30,432 nucleotides of DNA, from the NCBI RefSeq assembly GCF_035938995.1, contig NZ_DASZGI010000324.1:1-30432 (forward strand), in the 5' to 3' direction. The notes beneath the pieces are model-generated. The model saw only the letters and a list, made by a program, of their open reading frames with translations, searched no databases and was not told the origin of the DNA. Below, piece by piece: positions 1 to 6,973 of the stretch. The stretch's first letter is position 1. Each line of letters starts with the position of its first letter. The DNA comes from DASZGI01 sp035938995 (GTDB lineage: Bacteria > Actinomycetota > Actinomycetes > Streptomycetales > Catenulisporaceae). The translations under genes and the position numbers were made by a program.

Positions 1-1
1 C

Positions 2-1345
2 CAGAACGGGCCGTTCCCGGGCAGCGCCTTCCGCTACCGCACCAAGGAGGAAGAGGCGTCCTGGCGGGCGCGCGACCCGATCGCGCAGCTGACCGGGCAC
101 CTGGAACGGCGCGGCATCCTCACCTCCGGTCAGCTCGCCGATGCGGCCGCCCGCGCCAAGGACACGATGCGCGAGCTGGGCAGCGCGCTACTGGAACCAG
201 TGAGCGGCGGCAAGCCCGGGCAGCGGCGCATCAAGCCGGCCGAGTGGCCGGACCCTGCCTTCGCGCACGTGGGAGTGCGCGGCGACCTGAGCGAATTCGC
301 CGGCGCGACAGTGCTTATCGACGCGACCGCCGACGACGAGGCGGTCCTCGGATTCGGCGAGGTGAAGTTCATCGACGCGGTCGCCGGCGTGATGGCCCGC
401 CGCATGGAGCAGGACGATCGAATCGTCGTCATGGGCGAGGACGTGCACCGGCTCAACGGCGGCACGAACGGTGCCACCCGCGGGCTGAAGGAGGCCTATC
501 CCGACCGGGTGCTCGGTACCCCGATCAGCGAGAACGCCTTCGCGGGGCTGGCTGGCGGACTCGCCCTCGACGGCCGCTTCCGCCCCGTGGTCGAGTTCAT
601 GTACGCCGACTTCATGTGGGTCGCCGCCGACCAGCTGTTCAACCAGATCGGCAAGGCCCGCCACATGTTCGGCGGCGACGACCCCGTACCGCTCGTGCTG
701 CGCAGCAAGGTCGCCATGGGCACCGGCTACGGCTCACAGCACTCGATGGACCCGGCCGGCATATTCGCGACCGCCTCGGGCTGGCGCATCGCGGCCCCCT
801 CCACCCCCTTCGACTACGTCGGGCTGATGAACAGCGCGCTGCGCTGCCAGGACCCCGTCGTCGTGCTCGAACACGTCGACCTGTACACCAGCCGCGGCAC
901 TGGACCCGCGCGGCCCGAGGACATGGATTACTGCCTGCCCGTCGGACGCGCCGCCGTACGGTGTACCGGAAACGCCTTGACCGTCCTCACCTACCTGGCG
1001 ATGACCAACTACGTCCTCGACGCGGTCGCCGAAACCGGCGTCGACGCCGAGGTCGTGGACCTGCGCTGGCTCGACCGCGCGTCCCTGGACTGGGACACCA
1101 TCGCGGCGAGCATCCGCAAGACCAACCGGGTGCTGATCGCCGAACAGGGCGCCCTGGGCACCTCCTACGGCAGCTGGCTCGCCGACGAGATCCAACGCCG
1201 CTGCTTCGCCCACCTCGACGCCCCGATCGAACGTGTCACCGGCGGTGAGGCGTCCCCGAGCATCAGCAAGGTGCTCGAACGCGCCGCGATCGCCCGCGCC
1301 GAAGAAGTCGCCGCGAAGCTCACCGATATCGAGGCGCGGCGCTGA
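2..1345 (+). CDS. 2-oxoacid dehydrogenase E1, fused alpha-beta, 5'-truncated by window edge
   Basis: This is a thiamine-diphosphate-dependent E1 component of a branched-chain/pyruvate/acetoin-type 2-oxoacid dehydrogenase complex. The reading frame is open from base 2, so the start lies outside the window. The first ~55 residues (YRTKEEEASWRARDPI, then GILTSGQL) match the C-terminal end of an E1-alpha chain. They run without a stop through a linker (about 60 residues) into a full E1-beta chain, with VMGEDVHRLNGG, GTPISENAFAGLAGG, FMYADFMWVAADQLFNQIGK and a transketolase C-terminal domain (LIAEQGALGTSYGSWLADEI). Alpha and beta are normally separate genes, so this is a fusion. No E2 or E3 gene is in view. 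It converges on the LacI-family gene, with 84 bp between stops. It may complete the neighbouring catabolic pathway by oxidising a 2-oxo acid, but the substrate cannot be read from sequence. Confidence 0.9.
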   Translation, partial: QNGPFPGSAFRYRTKEEEASWRARDPIAQLTGHLERRGILTSGQLADAAARAKDTMRELGSALLEPVSGGKPGQRRIKPAEWPDPAFAHVGVRGDLSEFAGATVLIDATADDEAVLGFGEVKFIDAVAGVMARRMEQDDRIVVMGEDVHRLNGGTNGATRGLKEAYPDRVLGTPISENAFAGLAGGLALDGRFRPVVEFMYADFMWVAADQLFNQIGKARHMFGGDDPVPLVLRSKVAMGTGYGSQHSMDPAGIFATASGWRIAAPSTPFDYVGLMNSALRCQDPVVVLEHVDLYTSRGTGPARPEDMDYCLPVGRAAVRCTGNALTVLTYLAMTNYVLDAVAETGVDAEVVDLRWLDRASLDWDTIAASIRKTNRVLIAEQGALGTSYGSWLADEIQRRCFAHLDAPIERVTGGEASPSISKVLERAAIARAEEVAAKLTDIEARR

Positions 1346-1382
1346 CCGGCCAGGGCAGGAGCGCGGCGTCCTCGGCACAGAT

Positions 1383-1408
1383 ATTAGAGTATTAATTATT
1401 AGAGTGTT
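1383..1408. repeat. AT-rich 11-bp direct repeat between convergent genes
   Basis: ATTAGAGTATT (1383-1393) is repeated as ATTAGAGTGTT (1398-1408) with a 15-bp period. The patch is strikingly AT-rich for this genome and lies between the stop codons of the E1 gene and the LacI-family gene. I see no strong hairpin here; it may be a Rho-independent-like unwinding zone or simply a scar. Confidence 0.5.
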
Positions 1409-1429
1409 GATGTGAGTGAGGGTGCGCCG

Positions 1430-2461
1430 TCAAGGGCTCCGCGGCGGGGCGGTCGAGCCGCGGACCTTGAACGTCACCGGGAGCACCACAGAACGCGGGT
1501 GCGTGCGCGGCTCGCTGAGCTCTTCGAGCAGCATCCGGGCCGCTTCCGCGCCGAGCTCGTACTGCGGGCTGTGGACGGTGGTGAGTGCGGGGGTCAGCTT
1601 GTCCATGAACGCCGCGTCGTTGAAGCCGACGACGCTGACGTCTTCCGGGCAGCGCAAGCCGTGCTCCGCCAGCACGTCGTAGCAGCCCAGGGCCAGCATG
1701 TCGTTCCCGGCCAGGATCGCCGTGAAGTCCGCGCCCTCGGCGAGCAGCTTGTTGAGGGTTTCCGCCCCGGCCGCCTCCGTCCAGGAGCGGCAGACCTCGA
1801 TGCGCGTCTGGTTCTCGTCCAGGCCGTGCTCGTGCAGGGCCTGGCGGAACGCGCGCAGCCGGTTCACACCGGTGGAGAGGTCCTGCGGCCCCGCGAGGTG
1901 CACGATGCGCTTGTGCCCCTCCTCGACCAGGTGGTGCAGGGCCATCGAGATCCCGGCCGCGTCGTCGGCCGTCACGGACGGGACGGTCGGCTTCGCCAGG
2001 CGGCGGTTGACCAGGACGACCGGGGTGTTGGCCGCCGCCAAGTCCTCCAGCAGCGGGTGCTCGAGGCGCGCGGTGGCGAAGACGAAGCCCTCGACGTTCC
2101 GGCTCCGCATGGACTCGACCGCGGCCTCCTCCCGCGCCGGGTCGTTGTCCGTGTTGGCGATCCACGCGTTGTAGCCCACCGGGCCGAGCACGTCCTCCAC
2201 GCCCCGCACGATCGGCGGGAAGAGCGGGTTGGTCAGGTCCGGGATGATCAGCCCGATGCTCGAGGAGCGCGAGGTCTTGAGGCTGCGCGCCACCGGGTTC
2301 GGCCGATACCCCAGCGCACGGGCCACCCGGTTCACCCGGTCCGCCGTCTCGGGGCTGACCAGGTGCCGGGTCTGCGGGTTCAGCGCACGCGACGCCGTCG
2401 CCGGGTGCACTCCCGCGCCGTCGGCCACGTCTCGCAGGGTGGGTCGTCGCACGCTATGCAT
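1430..2461 (-). CDS. LacI-family transcriptional regulator
   Basis: This is a DNA-binding repressor of the LacI/GalR family (343 aa from the ATG at 2461). The helix-turn-helix is at residues ~8-27 (TLRDVADGAGVHPATASRAL), followed by the hinge helix (NPVARSLKT, ~55-63) and a periplasmic-binding-protein-like effector domain that starts IGLIIPDLTNPLF and contains ILAGNDMLALGCYDVL and VSVVGFNDAAFMDKLTPALT. The frame continues upstream to 2659, but the HTH begins just after 2461, so the shorter start is chosen. Its start is 14 bp after the hydrolase stop, so it should be the last gene of a three-gene operon. LacI-type palindromes lie upstream of this operon, of the divergent Liv operon and of the molybdenum hydroxylase genes, which makes it the likely local regulator. 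The effector is unknown. Confidence 0.93.
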   Translation of the reverse strand: MHSVRRPTLRDVADGAGVHPATASRALNPQTRHLVSPETADRVNRVARALGYRPNPVARSLKTSRSSSIGLIIPDLTNPLFPPIVRGVEDVLGPVGYNAWIANTDNDPAREEAAVESMRSRNVEGFVFATARLEHPLLEDLAAANTPVVLVNRRLAKPTVPSVTADDAAGISMALHHLVEEGHKRIVHLAGPQDLSTGVNRLRAFRQALHEHGLDENQTRIEVCRSWTEAAGAETLNKLLAEGADFTAILAGNDMLALGCYDVLAEHGLRCPEDVSVVGFNDAAFMDKLTPALTTVHSPQYELGAEAARMLLEELSEPRTHPRSVVLPVTFKVRGSTAPPRSP

Positions 2462-2475
2462 AGTAGGGCGGCGAC

Positions 2476-3543
2476 TCACCGGCGGTGCCCGACCGCGAGC
2501 TTCCGCGCCATCCAGTCCGCGACGTACGGGCGGTGGTGGTCGAGCAGGTTCGTGCAGCCGTGGTTGCCCGTCTCGAAGAACAGGAACTCCTCCGCGCCGG
2601 CCTCCTCGGCCAGCCGCGCCTGGTGGAGGGGCGGCGTGATCCGGTCGCGTCCGCCGCACAGGACCAGCAGCGGACAGGCGATCTTGAGAGCGTGGTCACG
2701 CAGTGTGAGCTGCGCCGCCTTCTTCGCCGCGTCCGCGTCGTCCACGGCCCCGGACCGGCGGCGGAAGGCTTCGCGGGTGAGCGCCGGGCCGCTCTCGAGC
2801 ACGTGGCGCATCTCGAACGGGCTGGACAGCGACGCGCACGCGCGGATGCCGGGCACGGCCGCCGCGATCCGCGCCGCGTAGTAACCGCCGAGGCTGATCC
2901 CCCAGACGGCGATCCGGTCCGAGTCGATCGCCGGGTCGTGGCCCAGCGCTTCGAGGAGCGCCGCGCCGACGACCTCGTAATCGGGACGGATGGGCAGGCG
3001 ATCGGCGGTCTCACCCTGGCCCGGGCCGTCCACGCTGAGCGTCGCCATACCCCGGCGCAGGAAGGTGTCCTCGACGACCGACAGCTCCTCTTTCGTCGAG
3101 TCCAGACCGGGAATCAGGATCACCAGGGGGTGCGGGGCCGGGTCTCGCGGGGTGCGCAGGACGCCGACGACTTGTGCGCCCTCGAACGGCATCGCGAAGC
3201 GGCGGCCCGGGGGATCGAGGTACGGCAGCGCGTCGGTGAGGCAGCGCACCGCTCCCGCCGCGGCCCGCCCGGCGAGTTCGAGGTCTTCGAAGTAGACGAA
3301 CCGGCCGAAGTGGTAGCTCACCGCGGCGCGGCGCAGGTGCTCGCCGGCCGAGAGGAGCCTGCCCGCCGCCAAGGCGGCGCGGCCGAGTCCCTCGTGCTCC
3401 GCGGCGACGTCGATCCAGGCGTCGCACCACTCGTGCCAGCTCACGATGCCCGTCGCGACGCGGGCGAGGTCGGCGGGCAGGACGCCGTTCCCGGTGAGCC
3501 GGGGCGCCCAGTGTTCCAGAGCCGTCGCGAGTCGATCGTCCAT
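2476..3543 (-). CDS. alpha/beta hydrolase, 2,6-dihydroxypseudooxynicotine hydrolase-like
   Basis: This is a 355-aa alpha/beta-hydrolase with an N-terminal helical domain (~1-115, SWHEWCDAWIDVAAEH and LRRAAVSYHFGRFVYF). That domain is characteristic of the FrsA/2,6-dihydroxypseudooxynicotine hydrolase group. The catalytic residues read as Ser217 (GISLGG), Asp300 (CGGRD) and His328 (ETGNHG), with the oxyanion region at LIPGLDSTKEE. From memory the Arthrobacter nicotine-pathway enzyme uses Ser217/Asp300/His329, an almost identical layout. Members cleave C-C bonds next to a ketone or act as esterases. The ATG at 3543 is chosen because GAGGAG sits 6 bp upstream; the frame extends to 3588 but that overlaps the preceding gene. 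It is 10 bp after the NMT1-like gene and in operon with the LacI gene. The exact substrate is inferred only from context. Confidence 0.85.
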   Translation of the reverse strand: MDDRLATALEHWAPRLTGNGVLPADLARVATGIVSWHEWCDAWIDVAAEHEGLGRAALAAGRLLSAGEHLRRAAVSYHFGRFVYFEDLELAGRAAAGAVRCLTDALPYLDPPGRRFAMPFEGAQVVGVLRTPRDPAPHPLVILIPGLDSTKEELSVVEDTFLRRGMATLSVDGPGQGETADRLPIRPDYEVVGAALLEALGHDPAIDSDRIAVWGISLGGYYAARIAAAVPGIRACASLSSPFEMRHVLESGPALTREAFRRRSGAVDDADAAKKAAQLTLRDHALKIACPLLVLCGGRDRITPPLHQARLAEEAGAEEFLFFETGNHGCTNLLDHHRPYVADWMARKLAVGHRR

Positions 3544-3553
3544 GTACCGCTCC

Positions 3554-4498
3554 TCAACCGGTGAACGCGAGGAAGCGCTCATCGACAAGGCCGGGGTCGG
3601 CGTCGACGGGGACTCTGGGCTCGGCGTGGCGGGCGCGAAGCATCCGAAGGGTGTACAGCGACGCGTCGTCGAGCCGGGCGTCGGGGATCAGGCCCTCCAC
3701 CCGGTCGGCGAGGGTCGCGAGGTAGCGGGCGGTCCCGTGCGCGTCCAGACCAAGGCGGGCGCGGGTGACCATGGACGCGGTCTCGCCCTGCGGTTTTGCG
3801 GCCAGAGCGCGGCAGGTCGACACCACGGTCGTGGTCAGCGCGCGGAGAGCGGGCAGGTCGCGGTCGATGTCGGTCCCGCGCGCCGCGAGGACTGTGCCGA
3901 CGTAGAGGCCCATCGACGACGCGCGGCTCACCCGGGTGCATCCGGCGTCCTCGGCCCGCAGGTCGCTGCCGGCGTTGAGCATGGTCATGGTGCAGCGGTT
4001 TGCGATCAGCGCCTTCGCGCGCATCGGCGTGGTCCCCATCGGCTCGACCGTGTAGTGGGCGAGCCTGCGCAGTCCCCGGCGGGCCAGCAGTTCGTACGCG
4101 GCGAACGCGAATCCCGACGTGGGCACGTCGACGCCGAGCACGCCGCCGCGCAGCCCGGTGCCCGGGTCGACGCCCGGGGCCGCGAACAACGACAGCCCCA
4201 GCCCGCGGTCCACTGCGGCGAGGATGCGCACGTCCGCGCTGCGGCCCAGCGGATTCGCCGAGGACTGCCGATACGAGATGACATTGTCGGGGCTGGTGAG
4301 CACGGCATCGAGTTCGCCCTCGAGCAGCAGGGAGAACTGCTGCGACGAGGACGAGACCGCGATCTCCTCCACGCGCAGCCCGGCCCGCGCCAGCGCCCCG
4401 GTCTGCGCCGCGACGCCGAGCACGACGGAGGGGCTGAACACGCCCAGCCGGACGGTGGCCGTCCGCGGCCGGCCCGCCTCGACCGGACTTGTCGCCAT
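3554..4498 (-). CDS. NMT1/THI5-like ABC-type substrate-binding protein without signal peptide
   Basis: This is a 314-aa protein with the periplasmic-binding-protein type II fold of the NMT1/THI5/SsuA-like family. The N-terminal strand and loop read TVRLGVFSPSVVLGVAAQTG, followed by GLRVEEIAVSSSSQQFSLLL, the typical GELDAVLTSPDNVI segment and a hinge around GVLGVDVPTSGFAFAAYELL. Family members bind small nitrogenous or sulfonate ligands for import, or in THI5 act as an enzyme. The unusual point is the N-terminus: MATSPVEAGRPRT has no hydrophobic segment or lipobox, so the protein is predicted to be cytoplasmic. No cognate permease or ATPase of its own class is nearby. It is the first gene of the minus-strand operon and is divergent from the Liv operon. 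It could be a cytoplasmic binder, an enzyme, or a protein with a misannotated start. Confidence 0.75.
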   Translation of the reverse strand: MATSPVEAGRPRTATVRLGVFSPSVVLGVAAQTGALARAGLRVEEIAVSSSSQQFSLLLEGELDAVLTSPDNVISYRQSSANPLGRSADVRILAAVDRGLGLSLFAAPGVDPGTGLRGGVLGVDVPTSGFAFAAYELLARRGLRRLAHYTVEPMGTTPMRAKALIANRCTMTMLNAGSDLRAEDAGCTRVSRASSMGLYVGTVLAARGTDIDRDLPALRALTTTVVSTCRALAAKPQGETASMVTRARLGLDAHGTARYLATLADRVEGLIPDARLDDASLYTLRMLRARHAEPRVPVDADPGLVDERFLAFTG

Positions 4499-4528
4499 CG
4501 GGTGATCCCTTCGCCGGGGGAACGCCGT

Positions 4529-4564
4529 GCGCTGTGGGAAGACCAGCGCTGTGGGAAAACCAGC
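4529..4564. repeat. 17-bp-period tandem direct repeat in divergent promoter region
   Basis: GCGCTGTGGGAAGACCAGC (4529-4547) is followed by GCGCTGTGGGAAAACCAGC (4546-4564). These are two 19-bp copies overlapping by 2 bp and differing at one base. They lie 31-66 bp upstream of the NMT1-like gene start, in its 5' leader or promoter. Two sites on nearly the same face of the helix (17 bp) suggest an activator or repressor array distinct from the LacI-type palindromes. Confidence 0.7.
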
Positions 4565-4596
4565 ACGGTGAGGCTACTGCGACTTCGGGCGATTTC

Positions 4597-4608
4597 GCAA
4601 TCGTTTGC
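4597..4608. promoter_or_regulatory. LacI-type operator, site 1
   Basis: GCAATCGTTTGC is an imperfect palindrome with central CG, one base away from site 2 (4665-4676). It lies between the divergent NMT1-like and Liv operons, 68 bp from site 2 centre to centre, an arrangement compatible with repressor looping. Confidence 0.6.
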
Positions 4609-4635
4609 GGTTTTGTAGCAGGTATGCGCTCGCTA

Positions 4636-4641
4636 TTGACG
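4636..4641 (+). promoter_or_regulatory. possible -35 element (TTGACG) of the Liv operon
   Basis: TTGACG matches the actinomycete -35 consensus and sits just upstream of operator site 2. A bound repressor there would cover the start of transcription. I cannot recognise a convincing -10, so this is tentative. Confidence 0.25.
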
Positions 4642-4664
4642 GCCGAGTGGCACGCTGACACGCT

Positions 4665-4676
4665 GCAATCGATTGC
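4665..4676. promoter_or_regulatory. LacI-type operator, site 2 (perfect palindrome)
   Basis: GCAATCGATTGC is a perfect 12-bp palindrome with the central CG typical of LacI/GalR operators. It lies 72 bp upstream of the Liv lipoprotein start. The same core (CAATCGATTG) occurs upstream of the molybdenum hydroxylase genes at 13104-13113. Confidence 0.7.
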
Positions 4677-4748
4677 CAAAATTGCGAAACCCTTCCCCTG
4701 TACGCCCTTCGAGATCAATCCCTTCCCTTCAAAGGAGATGAGCGAAGG

Positions 4749-6020
4749 TTGACGAAGCGAAGGTCGGCGCGGCGAGGCCCGAAAGGCATCCTGAGGGCCG
4801 CGACGGCGGGTGCGCTGTTCCTGGCCCTGGCCGCGTGCTCCAGCAGCGGCGGCGGGTCCGGCGGGCCAGGTTCGAGCGCACCCATCAAGATCGGCGTCTC
4901 CCTCTCCCTGACCGGCGACGACTCCGCCGACGGCATGGCGTTCCAGCAGGGCTACCAGCTGTGGGCCAATACCGTGAACGCCTCGGGCGGCATCCTCGGC
5001 CGCAAGGTGACGCTGGACATCGTCAACGACGCGAGCAGCCCGGTCCAGGTCGCCACCAACTACCAGAAGCTGATCAGCGTCGACCACGCGGACCTGGTCT
5101 TCGGCCCGTTCTCGACCTCGCTGACCAAGGCCGCCTCCCAGGTCGTCGCACGCTACGGATACGCGTTCGTCGAGGGTGCGGGCGGCGGCCCCTCGGTGTT
5201 CACCAGCGGGCTGAAGGACGTGTTCGACGTCAGCCTCCCGGTGGCCAACAACCTGGTCAGCTTCGCCCGGTGGATCGCCGCGATGCCCGCCGCGTCCCGG
5301 CCGGCCTCCGCCGCCTACGCCAGCGAGGACGACCCGTTCACCTCCCCGCAGCTGGACGCGGCGCGGGCGGTGCTTGAGGCGGCCGGCGTGAAGACCGTCT
5401 ACAACAAGCTCTATCCGACCGAGACGACCGACTACAGCCCGATCGCCTCCGGCATGATCAGCGCCAAGGCGGACGTCGTGCTCGTCGGGACGCTGCTGCC
5501 CGACGTGACCGCGTTCATCAAGCAGTTCGTGCAGCAGGGCTACAACCCGAAGGCGTTCATCGCCACCGCCGGGCCCGACCAGGGGCAGCAGTTCATCTCG
5601 AACGTCGGGATGAACAACACCGACGGGATCATGGTGCCCAACGAGTGGTTCCCGCAGTCGACCGAGACCGGGAACGCGGCCATGGTCGCGGCGTATCTCA
5701 AGGCCTACGGCGGGACCGCGGCGGACATCAGCTCGGACGTCCCCGAGGCCTACGCGGTCGGCGAGGTCACCGCGCAGGCGATCAAGAACGTCGGCTCGCT
5801 GGACCAGGCGAAGATCATCACCAACCTGCACAGCGCCACCTTCACCTCGGTCCAGGGACCGGTGAAGTTCGACTCGACCGGTCAGAACCTCGACGCGTAC
5901 GCCTATGTGTTCCAGTGGCAGAACGGGCAGCTGCTCCCGTACAAGCCGCAGTCCGGCGGCGTGCTGGCCCCGGTGCTGTCCGGACAGGGGCCGGTGCTGT
6001 TCCCCAAGCCCGCCTGGTAG
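4749..6020 (+). CDS. branched-chain-amino-acid-type ABC transporter substrate-binding lipoprotein (LivJ-like)
   Basis: This is the extracytoplasmic receptor of a Liv-family (HAAT) importer. The 423-aa protein starts with a basic stretch and hydrophobic core ending in the lipobox LALAAC (Cys30), followed by a Ser/Gly-rich linker, so it is a lipoprotein. The mature domain is a type I binding fold: IKIGVSLSLTGDDSADG, ANTVNASGGILGRKV, then VFGPFSTSLTKAASQV and a C-terminal QWQNGQLLPYKP. The proposed TTG start has AAAGGAG upstream with a slightly long 11-bp gap; the ATG at 4738 reads only four codons before TGA. Such receptors bind amino acids but also amides, urea and aromatic acids, so the ligand is open. 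It is the first gene of the operon through 10516, preceded by two LacI-type palindromes. Confidence 0.9.
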   Translation: MTKRRSARRGPKGILRAATAGALFLALAACSSSGGGSGGPGSSAPIKIGVSLSLTGDDSADGMAFQQGYQLWANTVNASGGILGRKVTLDIVNDASSPVQVATNYQKLISVDHADLVFGPFSTSLTKAASQVVARYGYAFVEGAGGGPSVFTSGLKDVFDVSLPVANNLVSFARWIAAMPAASRPASAAYASEDDPFTSPQLDAARAVLEAAGVKTVYNKLYPTETTDYSPIASGMISAKADVVLVGTLLPDVTAFIKQFVQQGYNPKAFIATAGPDQGQQFISNVGMNNTDGIMVPNEWFPQSTETGNAAMVAAYLKAYGGTAADISSDVPEAYAVGEVTAQAIKNVGSLDQAKIITNLHSATFTSVQGPVKFDSTGQNLDAYAYVFQWQNGQLLPYKPQSGGVLAPVLSGQGPVLFPKPAW

Positions 6021-6088
6021 GCCGCGAGCCGCCCGCCGGGGCCGTACCGCACCCGGCCCCGGCGGGTGGGAAGGGAGTGGAGTGACCC

Positions 6089-6973
6089 GTGGGCACGCAG
6101 ATCGCCCAGGCCGTCGTCGAAGGGGTGCTCACCGGCGGCGTGTACGCCCTCATGGCGGCCGGGCTGACGCTCATCTTCGGGGTGATGGAGATCATCAACA
6201 TCGCCCAGGGCGTCATGGTGGTCCTCGGCGCCTACCTCAGCTATACGCTCCAGAAGGACCTGGCCATCGATCCGTTCCTCGGCCTGTTCCTCACCGTGCC
6301 GATGATGTTCCTGGTTGGCGTCATAATCGAATGGGGTTTCATCAGGCGCCTGCGTCCGCAGAACCGCACCGCGCTGTCGATCCTGGTCACCTTCGCGGTG
6401 GCGATCGTGATCGAGGGCATCCTCACCCAGATCTACTCGACCGACCTGCGCAGCATCGACGCCTGGTACGTGGACCGGTCCTGGCGGCTGCTCGGCTTCC
6501 ACCTGCCTTACATCTATGTGTTCGGATTCGTGCTCGCGGTCGGGCTGCTCGGCGCGCTGCACCTGTTCCTGTACCGGTCGCGGCCCGGCTTCAGCATCCG
6601 CGCGTCGATGCAGAACCGTGCGGGCGCCGAGCTCATCGGCATCGACATCGACCGGGTGTCCGCGCTGACCTTCGGCATCGGCGCGGCGGTGACCGCGGTC
6701 GGCGGCATGGTGTTCGGGGCCACGACCTCGTTCAACCCGAACTCCGGCTACGACCTGATCTCGCGGCTGCTGGTGATCGTGGTGCTCGGCGGCCTCGGCA
6801 GCATCGGGGGCGCGCTGGTCGCGGCGGTGGTCGCGCTGGTGGTCGAGGACGTCACCGCGGTGGTCTGGTCGCCGGTGTGGGCCAGCACGATGTTCTTCGC
6901 GGTGCTCATCGTGATCCTGCTGCTGCGGCCGCAGGGGCTGTTCGGCAGGCGGGAGGCGGCGCGTGCGCACTGA
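6089..6973 (+). CDS. branched-chain-type ABC permease (LivH-like)
   Basis: This is one of two integral-membrane subunits of the Liv-type importer, 294 aa, largely hydrophobic with about eight predicted helices. It opens with the family signature GVLTGGVYALMAAGLTLIFG and MEIINIAQGVMVVLGAYLSY. It contains the cytoplasmic EAA-like loop region FSIRASMQNRAGAELIGIDI, which contacts the ATPases, and ends LLRPQGLFGRREAA as LivH proteins do. The start is GTG at 6089, with a purine-rich AAGGGAGTGG stretch at the proper distance. It is 68 bp after the lipoprotein stop and overlaps the next gene by 11 bp, so translation is probably coupled. Confidence 0.92.
   Translation: MGTQIAQAVVEGVLTGGVYALMAAGLTLIFGVMEIINIAQGVMVVLGAYLSYTLQKDLAIDPFLGLFLTVPMMFLVGVIIEWGFIRRLRPQNRTALSILVTFAVAIVIEGILTQIYSTDLRSIDAWYVDRSWRLLGFHLPYIYVFGFVLAVGLLGALHLFLYRSRPGFSIRASMQNRAGAELIGIDIDRVSALTFGIGAAVTAVGGMVFGATTSFNPNSGYDLISRLLVIVVLGGLGSIGGALVAAVVALVVEDVTAVVWSPVWASTMFFAVLIVILLLRPQGLFGRREAARAH

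Noticed and set aside
130..664. Long minus-strand open frames over the E1 gene
   Set aside because: They are antisense shadows caused by GC-rich codon usage; the plus frame carries clear E1 motifs.
1412..2881. 489-codon plus-strand open frame over the LacI and hydrolase genes
   Set aside because: Arg/Gly/Val-rich composition and no motif; it is opposite two recognisable genes.
3579..5831. 750-codon minus-strand open frame
   Set aside because: It spans two real genes and a promoter region, with typical antisense composition.
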